Assembly: GCA_040389065.1 (NCBI GenBank)
Contig: JAZKAR010000009.1
Span: 224,293 to 288,292, forward strand
Source of the DNA: JAZKAR01 sp040389065
GTDB lineage: Bacteria > Pseudomonadota > Gammaproteobacteria > Burkholderiales > Casimicrobiaceae
Reading direction: 5' to 3'
DNA length: 64,000 nt
The first letter of the stretch is position 1, and the number at the start of each line of letters is the position of its first letter. Below, piece after piece: positions 8,794 through 18,409 of this stretch. Both the position numbers and the translations under genes were made by a program. The notes below the pieces were generated by a model. It was not told the origin of the DNA and made no database searches. It worked only from the letters and a program-made list of their open reading frames with translations.

Positions 8794-9759
8794 TTAAACC
8801 TGTGCTGTTAGCTGAGGAATAACTTCAAACAAATCGCCTACTAGGCCGTAATCTGCCACACCAAAAATAGGAGCATCTGGGTCTTTATTAATGGCAACAA
8901 TCACTTTACTGCCCTTCATGCCAGCTAAGTGCTGAACCTGGCCTGAAATACCAACAGCAAAATATAAGTCAGGTGCCACTACTTTGCCAGTTTGACCTAT
9001 TTGATGATCATTACCGATAAAGCCTGCATCCACGGCAGCTCTTGATGCGCCCACAGCGCCTCCAAGTTTATCTGCCAACTGCTCTAACATTTTAAAGTTA
9101 TCTGCGCTGCCTACGGCAAACCCGCCTGAAACGACAACACGGGCATTGGTTAACTCAGGTCTACCCCCTTCAGTTATATCTTGCTTAACTAAAGTAGTAC
9201 CCCTCCAGGGCGCGGCTGTTGAAGTTATACCAATCATTTCTGGAGCATCTGTTCGTTGATCTGAAACAGGCTCAAAGCAAGTGGTACGAATCGTTAATAC
9301 ATGACGCTCTTGCTGAGATTCAACCGTTGACCATGCATTTCCTGCATAAATAGGACGAACAAAACGCGTGGGGCTTTCTATCGACATTACTTCAGAAACT
9401 TGAGCAACATCTAATAAAGCTGCCACACGGGGTAGAATATTTTTTCCCTGAGCGCTTGCAGCCGCTAAAATATGGCTTGCATTAAACTCCTTAACTACCG
9501 CAACAATTTCCTTTGCCCAGCTTTCAGCCAATGCTACCCCTAGATGCTCACCTGATAGTGCAATTACACGCGCTACACTTTCAAATTTTACCGCTTGCTC
9601 TTGTAATACTGGCTTTTGTTCGGCATTAGAAAGAAGTAATAAATCAATGCCTACATTTAGCGATTGAGCAAGTTGCGATGCAGCACTTAGCGTTCTTAAA
9701 GTAGAAGGAGAAATTTTTTTGCCATTATGCTCGGCAATTACCAAAATAGGGGAACTCAT
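8794..9759 (-). CDS. etfA: Electron transfer flavoprotein, alpha subunit
   Basis: EtfA carries the FAD of the ETF heterodimer, which takes electrons from acyl-CoA and related dehydrogenases and passes them to ETF-quinone oxidoreductase. The C-terminal FAD domain is clear: RVVVSGGFAVGSADNFK (about 208-224), GASRAAVDAGFI (about 237-248), QIGQTGKVVAPDLYFAVGISGQVQHLAGM (about 253-281) and NKDPDAPIF. Length of 321 is normal. It overlaps the end of etfB by 4 bp, so the two are co-translated. No dehydrogenase or ETF-QO gene lies nearby. Confidence 0.96.
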   Translation of the reverse strand: MSSPILVIAEHNGKKISPSTLRTLSAASQLAQSLNVGIDLLLLSNAEQKPVLQEQAVKFESVARVIALSGEHLGVALAESWAKEIVAVVKEFNASHILAAASAQGKNILPRVAALLDVAQVSEVMSIESPTRFVRPIYAGNAWSTVESQQERHVLTIRTTCFEPVSDQRTDAPEMIGITSTAAPWRGTTLVKQDITEGGRPELTNARVVVSGGFAVGSADNFKMLEQLADKLGGAVGASRAAVDAGFIGNDHQIGQTGKVVAPDLYFAVGISGQVQHLAGMKGSKVIVAINKDPDAPIFGVADYGLVGDLFEVIPQLTAQV

Positions 9760-10508
9760 AACACCTTTGCCTCTTCTTTAAGCTTTTGAATCAATGCGCC
9801 AACTGAACCTACTTTAATACCGGCTTTTCGCTCTGGAGGCTCATTTACCTTTATGGTTTTAATACGAGGGTTAATATCAATGCCTAAGCTCTCAGCCTCT
9901 ATCGTTTCGATAGGTTTTTTTCTAGCCTGCATAATTTTAGGTAACGATGCAAAACGAGGTTCGTTTAAGCGCAAATCAGCAGTTACCAATGCCGGCAACG
10001 TAAGAGACAGGGTTTCAGACCCGCCATCAATTTCTCTTGCTACCGTTAAGGTACCATTACCTTCTGCAATAATCTCAGAAGCAAAGGTAGCTTGAGGCCA
10101 ATTTAACAAGGCAGCTAGCATTTGTCCGGTTTGGTTGGCATCATCATCAATCGCTTGCTTACCCATAATAATTAGGTCAGGTTTTTCCTGCTCTACAACA
10201 GCACGCAATAGCTTTGCGACAGCTAAAGGCTGTAGTTCGATATCTGTCTTAACCAAAATAGCACGATCAGCGCCTAAAGCCATAGCGGTACGTAAAACAT
10301 CTTGCGCTATTTCTTTACCACAAGATACTGCTACTACCTCTGTTGCTATCCCTTTTTCTTTGAGTCTAACCGCTTCCTCAATTGCAATTTCATCAAAGGG
10401 GTTAGGAGACATCTTAGAATGCTCGATATCAACATCGCTATTATCGGGCTTCACTCGAACTTTCACGTTGTAATCAACTACACGCTTCACCGTGACTAGA
10501 ACTTTCAC
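9756..10508 (-). CDS. etfB: Electron transfer flavoprotein, beta subunit
   Basis: EtfB is the AMP-binding partner of EtfA. The N-terminus MKVLVTVKRVVDYNVKVRVKPDNSDVD and the block MSPNPFDEIAIEEAVRLKEKG are classic for the family. The ETF beta signature VAREIDGGSETLSLTLPALVTADLRLNEPRFASLPKIMQARKKPI occupies about residues 155-200. 250 residues, normal length. It is the first gene of etfBA and overlaps etfA by four bases. Confidence 0.96.
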   Translation of the reverse strand: MKVLVTVKRVVDYNVKVRVKPDNSDVDIEHSKMSPNPFDEIAIEEAVRLKEKGIATEVVAVSCGKEIAQDVLRTAMALGADRAILVKTDIELQPLAVAKLLRAVVEQEKPDLIIMGKQAIDDDANQTGQMLAALLNWPQATFASEIIAEGNGTLTVAREIDGGSETLSLTLPALVTADLRLNEPRFASLPKIMQARKKPIETIEAESLGIDINPRIKTIKVNEPPERKAGIKVGSVGALIQKLKEEAKVL

Positions 10509-10921
10509 TACAAAACCCTTTCAAAATACTTACAGCACCTCTAAATATTACGTAGGTTGCCACAAAATTTCTACAGCTAGACATTACGAACTTCATCATA
10601 CACATAGCATGGTAAAGACCCTTAACGCCACTGGATAAATTTCATACCCTATTTATTCAGGACAAGATGCTTAGACATTATAAAAATCTGTGTCTCTTAC
10701 CCTTACATTACTGTAAAGGTAATACTCCCTTTTTAAACCCTGCCAATTTTGCCTTATCTTAGTTAGAAGATAAAGTGTTTCAAGTTTCTTTACTATAAAT
10801 ATCAAACCCACTATCCTCTTGCCCTTCTTAAAATGCAAAGGGCATTCCTGAGAATGCCCTTTGTAACTTTATAAAAAGCTTGATTGGCAAACACTTGCCT
10901 CTTGAAGAGGCATTTTCATTA
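10509..10921. other. Intergenic region between aroG-type DAHP synthase and etfB
   Basis: 413 bp without a supported gene. Apart from the hairpins close to the DAHP synthase stop (10837-10862, and TGCCTCTT/AAGAGGCA near 10894-10910), I see no recognisable element. The etfBA promoter should lie here, but I could not pick one with confidence. Confidence 0.5.
10837..10862 (-). terminator. Hairpin terminator after DAHP synthase
   Basis: An 11-bp perfect stem, AAAGGGCATTC (10837-10847) and GAATGCCCTTT (10852-10862), with a 4-base loop. It sits 60-85 bp beyond the stop of the minus-strand gene at 10922. The T-tract after the stem is weak. Confidence 0.65.
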
Positions 10922-11944
10922 CTAAGCGATAGAACGCCCAATCGCTGCCGCAACACCTTTGAGCGTACCCATAAGCTGTTTAAAGCACTCTGGTGTAAGT
11001 GCTTGATCAGCATCACACCACGCCTCACATGGGTTTGGATGCACCTCTATTAATAATGCATCAGCACCTGCTGCAATAGCAGCTGCCGAGAGCGTAGGCA
11101 CTAACCAGGCTTTACCCCCTGCATGAGAAGGATCAACAATAACCGGCAAATGCGTTTCCTTTTTCAGAATCGGTATCGCTGTTACATCTAGCACATTACG
11201 ATAGGCTGTTTCAAATGTGCGAATTCCTCGCTCACAAAAAATAATTTGATGATTACCGCCTGAAGCAATATATTCAGCTGACATTAGCCATTCACTAATG
11301 GTTGCTGACATACCCCGTTTCAAAATAATAGGTTTGTTAATACGCCCTACTTCTTTCAAAAGATCGAAGTTTTGCATATTGCGTGTACCAATTTGAATCA
11401 CGTCTACATTATGCTCATCAAAGGTATCAAGCATTCTGATATCCATTAGCTCCGTTACGATAGGTAACCGCTGGCTATCTGCCGCCTCTCGCAGCATCTT
11501 CAAACCTTCAATACCATGCCCCTGAAAGGTATAAGGACTTGTACGAGGCTTAAACGCCCCGCCACGCATCAATTTCGCACCAGCTTCCTTAACTGCTTTA
11601 GCAGCTAAATGCATTTGCTCATGCGTTTCTACAGAACACGGGCCAGCAATAATTTGTATTTCGTTCCCGCCGATATTAATACCATCACGTATGGCAATAA
11701 TAGAATTTTCTTTATGACCTTCACGCGCTACAATTTTATATTGTTTTACCACATGAATTGCTGACTCCACGCTTTCCATGGTTTCAAACATATCTGGGCT
11801 TAATTTACGCTCATCGCCGATCGCTCCAATAATTGTGCGTTCAGAACCTTTAGAAATATGCGGCGTTAAGCCTTGTTTGGAGATTTTATCTGCCACTGCG
11901 TTAATATGAGTTTCTGTTGCACTTGCCTGCATGACAATAATCAT
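10922..11944 (-). CDS. aroF: 3-deoxy-7-phosphoheptulonate synthase, AroF/Thermotoga type (type I-beta) with N-terminal regulatory domain
   Basis: DAHP synthase condenses PEP and erythrose-4-phosphate to start the shikimate pathway. Residues about 1-75 form the ferredoxin-like regulatory domain of the Thermotoga-type enzyme (MIIVMQASATETHINAVADKI...), and the catalytic barrel follows with IIAGPCSVE (about 98-106), RGGAFKPRTSPYTFQG (about 127-142), KRGMSATISEWLMSAEYI, IIFCERGIRTFE and DPSHAGGK with the metal-binding His. This differs from the AroG/F/H (I-alpha) isozymes of enteric bacteria. In the Thermotoga enzyme the N-terminal domain mediates feedback by aromatic amino acids, so similar control is plausible here. 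Single gene followed by a hairpin terminator. Confidence 0.92.
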   Translation of the reverse strand: MIIVMQASATETHINAVADKISKQGLTPHISKGSERTIIGAIGDERKLSPDMFETMESVESAIHVVKQYKIVAREGHKENSIIAIRDGINIGGNEIQIIAGPCSVETHEQMHLAAKAVKEAGAKLMRGGAFKPRTSPYTFQGHGIEGLKMLREAADSQRLPIVTELMDIRMLDTFDEHNVDVIQIGTRNMQNFDLLKEVGRINKPIILKRGMSATISEWLMSAEYIASGGNHQIIFCERGIRTFETAYRNVLDVTAIPILKKETHLPVIVDPSHAGGKAWLVPTLSAAAIAAGADALLIEVHPNPCEAWCDADQALTPECFKQLMGTLKGVAAAIGRSIA

Positions 11945-11981
11945 GACAACCTCGCGTTTATTTTTATATCAATTTTTCAAA

Positions 11982-12063
11982 TAGGGCTTACGCAAAAGTG
12001 CTCTAGCAAAGCAGCACATAGTAACTACGATAAAACTGCTAAAGTGATTTTGTGTAAACCCTA
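11982..12063. repeat. Palindromic element, TAGGGCTTACGCAAAA subtype (short copy)
   Basis: Inverted ends TAGGGCTTACGCAAAAGTG and the mirrored TGATTTTGTGTAAACCCTA frame 82 bp. The inner CTCTAGCAAAGCAG/CTGCTAAAG arms also pair. It has the same ends as 63508-63614 but lacks most of the core. It lies in the 409-bp gap between the DAHP synthase and ygfZ, whose remainder (12064-12353) is AT-rich with no recognised feature. Confidence 0.7.
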
Positions 12064-12353
12064 AATCTGTGTAATTTCTCTAACTATTTTTTATATACGA
12101 TGAAACCAACGGCTGCTAATACGCAATACTTCAGCAATACATACATATCGAAAACAGATAAATTTCCAACTCAAGTTAAAAATTTATTTTGCATTGACAC
12201 ATTAAATAATTCTTTAAAAACAAATAACAAGTGGTGCGAATCATAGCATGATCTATCTTATAATGGTCGTAGCTAACGTTAGCATCTTTTTAAACTCTTA
12301 CTGTGCCCCTATTATACTCTTACAAACGTTTTAAAATTTAAAGAGCTCTATAC

Positions 12354-13331
12354 ATGTCTGACCTATGGAATCGCCCAACTGGATTGTGCCCCCTCGATGA
12401 ATTAATTGCGCTAGATATTAAAGGCGAGGATGCCCAAACATTTTTACATGCTCAGTTAACGAATGATGTTAAATCGCTTGCAGTAGGCGCAGCGCACTAT
12501 ACCGCTTATTGCTCGCCTAAAGGACGCATGCTTGCGAATGGCTATTTAGGGCGGCTTAGTGAGGTGCATTTTCGATGGGTAATACATAGAAGCATTGCTG
12601 AAAAGCTAGTTAAACGGTTATCGATGTTTATTTTACGATCAAAAGTAAAACTAGCTCTTTTAGACACAGCACAGTACTACGGCATGTTACCTATTGAAGT
12701 ACATGCCTATAAAGATCTTTTATTGTCAACTGAGACATCTGTTCGCCCGCCAGAATTATTCTCTATGCGTATTACTGGAAATGATGATAGCTCTACCTTT
12801 AGCTTATCTTACGATCGAACGCTATTGGTTCATACCAATAATGATACGCTTGATACCAGCCACTTACGCTCACGCATTGACTGGGATATTACTAGTATTG
12901 CAGCAGATGAGGTATTAGTTGAAGAGGCTACCTATGAAGAACTTATTCCACAAATGATTGAATGGGACAAAATAGGTGGTGTAAGTTTTAAAAAGGGATG
13001 CTATCCAGGCCAAGAAATAGTTGCCCGAAGCCATTATCTTGGCAAAATTAAGCGTCGATTATTTAGAGCGCAATTTGAAGGAACGAATGTAGCGATCGGC
13101 TGCCCTATTACGTTAGTAGAGTCACCTGAACAAAATGTCGGTATTGTTGTACGCACAGCTATTACTGCAAATGGTGGCATACTGTTGGCAGTACTCTCAA
13201 CAGACAAAGTAAATGCACAAAGTTTACTGTGCTTAAATAACGAAGAAAAAACACCCCTTAGAGATCTATGCCTGCGTTTTATCTCATCAAAAGAAACACC
13301 TTCTGCTACCGTTACCTCCTCTGAAGTTTAG
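12354..13331 (+). CDS. ygfZ: tRNA-modifying / Fe-S cluster-assembly folate-binding protein YgfZ
   Basis: YgfZ is a GcvT-like folate-binding protein that supports maturation or repair of certain Fe-S enzymes such as MiaB, which is encoded at 35386. The hallmark KGCYPGQEIVAR, with the conserved Cys, lies at about residues 216-227. The N-terminal GcvT-like part (ALDIKGEDAQTFLHAQLTNDVKSL, YCSPKGRMLAN) is also typical. 325 residues. It starts an operon: holC begins 2 bp after its stop. Confidence 0.93.
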   Translation: MSDLWNRPTGLCPLDELIALDIKGEDAQTFLHAQLTNDVKSLAVGAAHYTAYCSPKGRMLANGYLGRLSEVHFRWVIHRSIAEKLVKRLSMFILRSKVKLALLDTAQYYGMLPIEVHAYKDLLLSTETSVRPPELFSMRITGNDDSSTFSLSYDRTLLVHTNNDTLDTSHLRSRIDWDITSIAADEVLVEEATYEELIPQMIEWDKIGGVSFKKGCYPGQEIVARSHYLGKIKRRLFRAQFEGTNVAIGCPITLVESPEQNVGIVVRTAITANGGILLAVLSTDKVNAQSLLCLNNEEKTPLRDLCLRFISSKETPSATVTSSEV

Positions 13332-13333
13332 AT

Positions 13334-13768
13334 ATGACTCAGGTTGATTTTTACGTAGGAACGCCTAACCCATTTGATGTAGTTGCTCAACTATGCCAAA
13401 AGGCGCTTGAACGCAAATGGAAAGTACGCATTCTGACTGCCACTACACAAGAAAGCCTGGCTTTAGACCAGCACTTGTGGCAGCATTCGCCTCTAAGCTT
13501 TATACCGCACTGCCGCTTAGGAGATGCCTTGCAAGATCAAACACCCGTTTTAATTGGGGAAGATCTTACACATACCGGATCAGCAGATATGTTAATAAAC
13601 TTACATCCCGAAGTGCCGCCTTTTTTTGCACAATTTCTCAGGCTTGCTGAAATTGTTACGCACCATGAGGATGCAAAAAACTCAGGGCGTGAACGCTATC
13701 GTTTCTATCAACAACGAGGATACCCTCTTAATGTTCACTCTTTAGATAAAGCCAGGAAAAACTCATGA
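13334..13768 (+). CDS. holC: DNA polymerase III subunit chi
   Basis: Chi bridges the clamp loader (via psi) to single-stranded-DNA-binding protein. The 144-residue protein shows the family pattern: VDFYVG start, LCQKALERKWKVRILT, QHLWQHSPLSFIPHCRLGD (about 47-65), QTPVLIG, and LINLHPEVPPFFAQFLRLAEIV followed by REDAxxxGRERYRFYQQRGYPL-like sequence (here HHEDAKNSGRERYRFYQQRGYPL). It starts 2 bp after ygfZ and overlaps pgpA by 4 bp (ATGA), so the three genes form one operon. Confidence 0.95.
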   Translation: MTQVDFYVGTPNPFDVVAQLCQKALERKWKVRILTATTQESLALDQHLWQHSPLSFIPHCRLGDALQDQTPVLIGEDLTHTGSADMLINLHPEVPPFFAQFLRLAEIVTHHEDAKNSGRERYRFYQQRGYPLNVHSLDKARKNS

Positions 13769-14313
13769 TTTTTTTCCGAAAAAAAACATCTCCTCCTTCT
13801 ACTCAGCGAAACCTTATTATTGTACCCACCTTTAATTGGGCACTTAGTTCACCCCATTATTTTTTTGCGTTTGGTCTTGGTTCAGGTTTATCTCCGCAAG
13901 CTCCAGGCACGATGGGTTCTTTAGCTGCTATTCCTTTGTTTTGGCTAAGCGGGATATGGGCGCTACCTGTTCTTTTGCAGTGCTTAGTACTTGCTGTTAT
14001 ATTTGTCTACGGTTGCTATGCATGCCACGTTACTGGCAAAGCGTTAGGGGAACCTGATCATGGAAGCATTGTGATTGATGAAGTTTGGGCAATGTGGGTT
14101 TTATTATGTTTTTTTCCCACAAACTTTTTAACGCAGCTCTATATTTTTGCAGCCTTTAGGTTATTTGATATCACAAAACCTCACCCCATTAGGATGCTTG
14201 AAAAAAAGTTTAAAAATGGTTTTGGTGTGATGATTGATGATGGTTTAGCTGCATTTTATGCATTTTTGCTGCTTAAGCTTTTAGTATTTTTGAAGGTGAT
14301 TACGCTGGGATAG
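13765..14313 (+). CDS. pgpA: Phosphatidylglycerophosphatase A
   Basis: PgpA dephosphorylates phosphatidylglycerol phosphate in the inner membrane. The protein has 182 residues with three to four hydrophobic segments. Family signatures are GLGSGLSPQAPGTMGSLAAIPLFW (about 38-61), DHGSIVIDEVWAMW (about 90-103, the acidic catalytic region), FAAFRLFDITKPHPI (about 130-144) and GFGVMIDDGLAAFYA (about 152-166). The N-terminal 25 residues are more variable. It overlaps holC and is the last gene of the operon. It converges on the NACHT gene 53 bp downstream. Confidence 0.95.
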   Translation: MIFFRKKTSPPSTQRNLIIVPTFNWALSSPHYFFAFGLGSGLSPQAPGTMGSLAAIPLFWLSGIWALPVLLQCLVLAVIFVYGCYACHVTGKALGEPDHGSIVIDEVWAMWVLLCFFPTNFLTQLYIFAAFRLFDITKPHPIRMLEKKFKNGFGVMIDDGLAAFYAFLLLKLLVFLKVITLG

Positions 14314-14365
14314 CAACTTCAATTTTTAAGCGTTAAACGTGTAAGATTTTTCATAAAAAACCTTA

Positions 14366-17300
14366 TTAAAGCAATACCTTGGGAAGACTACAGTCGATAA
14401 CTTTTATTGCAGTACGATGCTTTTCTTCGGGTGTTAATAATGCTTGAAGCTGAGAAACTAACTCATCTGAAGTTTTGGGTTTCTGACCTGTATGGGGCGA
14501 TGGATACTTTAACTTACCATCGAACCACAATACTAGATAAATTCCATAACCATTTGTTTTAGGTTCACGAGTATATTGATTAATTAATTGTTCGCGCAAT
14601 GCGCTCCAAATATTTGCATAACTATCTTTTTTAATTTCAACAGGCACTTCAAAATTTTCATAAGAAATAACAACATCAGCTCGCTTATCTTCAATATAGT
14701 ATCCCTCTTTTCTAGCAATTACATGTTGGGGCAATAGCGCCTGCAAATCATCAAGTAAAATGTCTCTGCAATCATTTTCAGGCCTGGGCAAGATTAGTTT
14801 TTTATTATGTTCATCATAGCTCCAGAATTCTCTATATTTATTATTGCTACCGTTATGGATACGCGCAGCCAATTCATCTAAATAATCCTGCGTTAGCGCA
14901 AACAGATCCGCAACATTTGCAGGAGCTTTATTATCAAGAGTCCTCAAAATATCTTGAATGTCAGGATGAGAAAATTTATTCTCTCGCTGAATAGTCATTT
15001 GTTCATTTTTTGCAACCAACAAAGCTTGATGCCATGCTGAAAGCTCTGAATGAGAAATAAGATGAGCTAAAGCAGTTGCAGCCTCATCAGTAGGTATTCC
15101 ACCCAATTGATTGATAAACCTGCGTACCAAATCCGCCATACTCATGGCAGAAGAAACCCATCCTTCCTCTTCCAACTGATAAGGCACACACCGAGAGCCT
15201 AGCAGATGAATTTGCCAAGCCAATGCTCCCACATTAAGCCTATGATGAAATGGCCATTTATCACCAAAAGCAGGAAAAAAATCTGCAATCTGCTCAGCGC
15301 GCTTTTGGTTTTTACCTACGTGATGTTCTAATTGTGCTTGAAAATCTGCTGGAGCGATAATAAACCCTGCTAATAGCCAAAGTGTGCGTTGCCCTATATC
15401 CAGACTCTTAGCCTCTAATTTCTGCTGTATCAACATTTTCATCTGGTTATCATTAAGATAACGCAAACCAGCTTTAAGGAGGTACCTAAGATACTGATGC
15501 TGCGCTTTAGATACACGAGATGGAAAACCAGAAAGAAGTGAAGGAACAGCTAGCAGTGCAATTGCAGCATCTCTATCATCGTAAGCTAAATTAGATATCT
15601 CTGAAATATTTGATTTTCTTGCGCGTAAAAATGACAATGCGTAAGTAATTAATACCCTTGCAACTAATTCTGGTTTATCACGTTTAATATTAATAAACCA
15701 TTTAGGATTTTTTCCAAACCCTACGGTAAATTCCATAGCCACTAATTTTTCAAGCGTGCCCTCATCAAGCTTAGAAATAGTTTCAGGTGCTTCTTCTAAG
15801 GCTGTTAAGCACGCAACACTAAGCCAATGATGTCGGCCTTTAATAGAAGTTTGGATAATATCTTTCAAACTCGGCAAGTCCTCTCTTAAAGGAGCATGGA
15901 TTAAGCCATAAAGAGCATCTTTAATTAATTGCTCATCTTTAAGAAGACCGCGCAATCTATCATACGGTGTATCGCCACGCGAATAGCCACCTAAACGCCC
16001 CTTATATACTAAAGCTAGATCATGCAACACCTTTGGAGGAGGTGTGCCTGCTCTCAGACTAAATTGATGTTGATAAAAAAAATCTACCCACTGGCTCTGA
16101 ATAAGTTCTCTCTTTTTTTTACCTTCCATTACTAAACGCTCTGATTCTTTTTGATATTCTAACAATGTAGAATCAAAAACAGGATTAATAATTTCATCAA
16201 CCCATGGTTGAAATCTCGCGTGTATAGCTCCCCATTTATTTAAAGAATCCAAAGAAGGAGTCACGTTACCAAACTCAACTCTTATGGCTTCATGAAACAC
16301 GCTTTTTGCAACAATATCATTTTGAATATTTTCAGCTTGTTTCAATAGCCATATACCTAAATCCTTAGGAGGTTTGGCTCCATAAAAACGTTGATACCAA
16401 TAATAAAAAAGATTTTTATTATTATTAATTTCTACTTCAGCTCTATTTATACACTCTTGAAGCACTGCTTTATACATTTCAGGATGTGAAGAAAACCAAT
16501 CAGCAATACTCTTAGCATCATCATGGATTCGTATAAAACCATATTTATCGAGTCCAATGCCAAGCCAGTCATATAAACGAGCAGAGGATATATGATCACC
16601 ATAACTTTCGATCCCTCGCCTCAATAAGCGTCCCACAACATCTTGTATGTTATAGTCATCTACATCATGCAGTATTTCGTGAGCCACTAACTGATCCAGC
16701 AAATCAGGAAGCATATCATCACGAGATAATGGAATCGTATTTATCCAAAAACTGTAATAACTACCCGCATAATCTGAAAACTTTGAAAGATAAAGATAAT
16801 TAAATATATTTGCTGACTGAATATACGTAGGGTACAACTCACTTAATAATATACCCAATAGATCATGATCAGAGTCCTCTATTATTCCTGCCTGTAAATC
16901 ATTCAATAAAGAAAGAAAAACTACGCTGCTTTCAACAGGTGGAGTTACATGCAACCATGCATATAGTGCAGTAGCTCTTAAAGCATTTCTCTGATGACTC
17001 TTTCGCACAAAAAACTCTAATACCTGCGCTAATTCAGGCAATGGATTACCATGCAAAATAGCCCGAAGCACACATTCTACAAGTACGTTTTGAGCTTCAT
17101 CATAGGCAGGATCAAGCAAAATTTTACTAAACTCTTCTATCATATCAGGAGTTGCTAATGCTCCAAATGGCGAAAGCGACCAATGTGCATTGAGTAACCA
17201 AGGATATATTTTGGCAGCTCGATAAAGCGCATCTAATAAATATTTTTTATCATCCTTCAAAAAATGCTTCACATCACCATAAAGAACAACTGCCACTGGA

Positions 17301-18406
17301 TCAATATTTACAAGATTGTGTCGCCATGTTCCTGTGAGAAATGAAGCTAACCACCCCCACAATCCACGTAATCCTGCAACAGGTTTTCCATCATATCCTG
17401 TTATTAATGTTAACAATCTTTTCCAGGATATCTGTTTCTTTTCAATTTTATCCGCTAAATAACGAGCAGCCAGATACTCTGCTACTGTACGGTGAACAGG
17501 CATACGGCGAGCATCACCATCTTCAATGAACAGTTTTGATTTTAAAACACACTGGAGTGTCTGATAGGAAAGATCACAGGGCAAATCAAGGGATGCTAAA
17601 GAAGGATAATCGTCATTAGCATCCGCAGAAAACAGAGCAAAACCAGCCTTATCCGCAAGTAAAAGAAGAACTGCTATTACTCCTCCTGCTTCCATTAATT
17701 TAGATGGCGATATGACATCATCGCTAGCTGCTGCGACTTGATGTTCTTTACTATGCTCTGTAGCTAACTGTTTACAGGCCAACTCAAAAGCCTCAGAACG
17801 ACTGCGAGGTAATGCATTCCCATCTTGAGTCGCCTTCATCAGAATATCGAGATTTTTAGGATTAGTAAGTAGCTCCTGAAAGCCTAAGTGGTGAGCTTGC
17901 TCAATAAATTTTCCAGCTAAATCTTCTGATTTTAACTCTTGATCTAAAATTTTCTTAATGTCTTCTAGAGTTAATACATCTAAATGTAAGACCGTAAAAT
18001 CTCTTCCAGGCGTTACTGCTTGCAAGGTCTCTCTATCTAATGACCCTAGCCAATCGGCTTCACGGCAAGAAAGGCGAAAGTGAGGTTTACCCAATTGCTC
18101 AAGCTTAGAGCAAATTTGATCTAAAGGTAATCGCCCATCGATTCCTCCTGCACGCACTTCATCTAAACCATCTATGAACAGTATTTTTCCCTGCCAATCA
18201 GGGTTTAGCATTTTGTTCAGAAACTCGCGCGCTTTTACATAATAAGCAGAAGACGAAAGTAATTTAGCCTCCTCTTCGAAGCATTTTGTTTTTCCAGCAC
18301 CTGGTTCGCCTAGTAATACATAGGCGCTGCGAGAACGAAATACAGATAAAGGCTGAGACTTCTTATCTTTTCCTTCTTCTTTGCAGGTACGTGGCAAAAA
18401 TATCAT
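14366..18406 (-). CDS. Large NACHT/STAND-like NTPase with C-terminal PD-(D/E)XK nuclease-like domain (candidate defence protein)
   Basis: A 1346-residue protein. The N-terminal NTPase has Walker A GEPGAGKT at 33-40, Walker B ILFIDGLDEV at 75-84 (the hhhhDGLDE form of NACHT proteins) and a sensor-like FRLSCRE at 110-116. Residues about 350-1150 are a long, mostly helical region without recognised motifs, probably HEAT-like repeats as in STAND sensors. Near the C-terminus, Asp1244 (RADVVISY), Glu1257-x-Lys1259 (VPVEIKK) and a Gln-rich helix (REQLINQY) form a PD-(D/E)XK nuclease-like site. It starts 3 bp after the upstream DUF4143-type ATPase gene, so the two are co-translated. NTPase-sensor-nuclease layouts of this kind occur in anti-phage systems; that role is inferred. 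There is no toxin-antitoxin or restriction gene next to it. Confidence 0.8.
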   Translation of the reverse strand: MIFLPRTCKEEGKDKKSQPLSVFRSRSAYVLLGEPGAGKTKCFEEEAKLLSSSAYYVKAREFLNKMLNPDWQGKILFIDGLDEVRAGGIDGRLPLDQICSKLEQLGKPHFRLSCREADWLGSLDRETLQAVTPGRDFTVLHLDVLTLEDIKKILDQELKSEDLAGKFIEQAHHLGFQELLTNPKNLDILMKATQDGNALPRSRSEAFELACKQLATEHSKEHQVAAASDDVISPSKLMEAGGVIAVLLLLADKAGFALFSADANDDYPSLASLDLPCDLSYQTLQCVLKSKLFIEDGDARRMPVHRTVAEYLAARYLADKIEKKQISWKRLLTLITGYDGKPVAGLRGLWGWLASFLTGTWRHNLVNIDPVAVVLYGDVKHFLKDDKKYLLDALYRAAKIYPWLLNAHWSLSPFGALATPDMIEEFSKILLDPAYDEAQNVLVECVLRAILHGNPLPELAQVLEFFVRKSHQRNALRATALYAWLHVTPPVESSVVFLSLLNDLQAGIIEDSDHDLLGILLSELYPTYIQSANIFNYLYLSKFSDYAGSYYSFWINTIPLSRDDMLPDLLDQLVAHEILHDVDDYNIQDVVGRLLRRGIESYGDHISSARLYDWLGIGLDKYGFIRIHDDAKSIADWFSSHPEMYKAVLQECINRAEVEINNNKNLFYYWYQRFYGAKPPKDLGIWLLKQAENIQNDIVAKSVFHEAIRVEFGNVTPSLDSLNKWGAIHARFQPWVDEIINPVFDSTLLEYQKESERLVMEGKKKRELIQSQWVDFFYQHQFSLRAGTPPPKVLHDLALVYKGRLGGYSRGDTPYDRLRGLLKDEQLIKDALYGLIHAPLREDLPSLKDIIQTSIKGRHHWLSVACLTALEEAPETISKLDEGTLEKLVAMEFTVGFGKNPKWFINIKRDKPELVARVLITYALSFLRARKSNISEISNLAYDDRDAAIALLAVPSLLSGFPSRVSKAQHQYLRYLLKAGLRYLNDNQMKMLIQQKLEAKSLDIGQRTLWLLAGFIIAPADFQAQLEHHVGKNQKRAEQIADFFPAFGDKWPFHHRLNVGALAWQIHLLGSRCVPYQLEEEGWVSSAMSMADLVRRFINQLGGIPTDEAATALAHLISHSELSAWHQALLVAKNEQMTIQRENKFSHPDIQDILRTLDNKAPANVADLFALTQDYLDELAARIHNGSNNKYREFWSYDEHNKKLILPRPENDCRDILLDDLQALLPQHVIARKEGYYIEDKRADVVISYENFEVPVEIKKDSYANIWSALREQLINQYTREPKTNGYGIYLVLWFDGKLKYPSPHTGQKPKTSDELVSQLQALLTPEEKHRTAIKVIDCSLPKVLL

Positions 18407-18409
18407 AGG

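Noticed and set aside
10828..11028. Minus-strand 66-codon frame overlapping the 3' end of the DAHP synthase
   Set aside because: It lies mostly in another frame of a well-supported gene plus a terminator hairpin.
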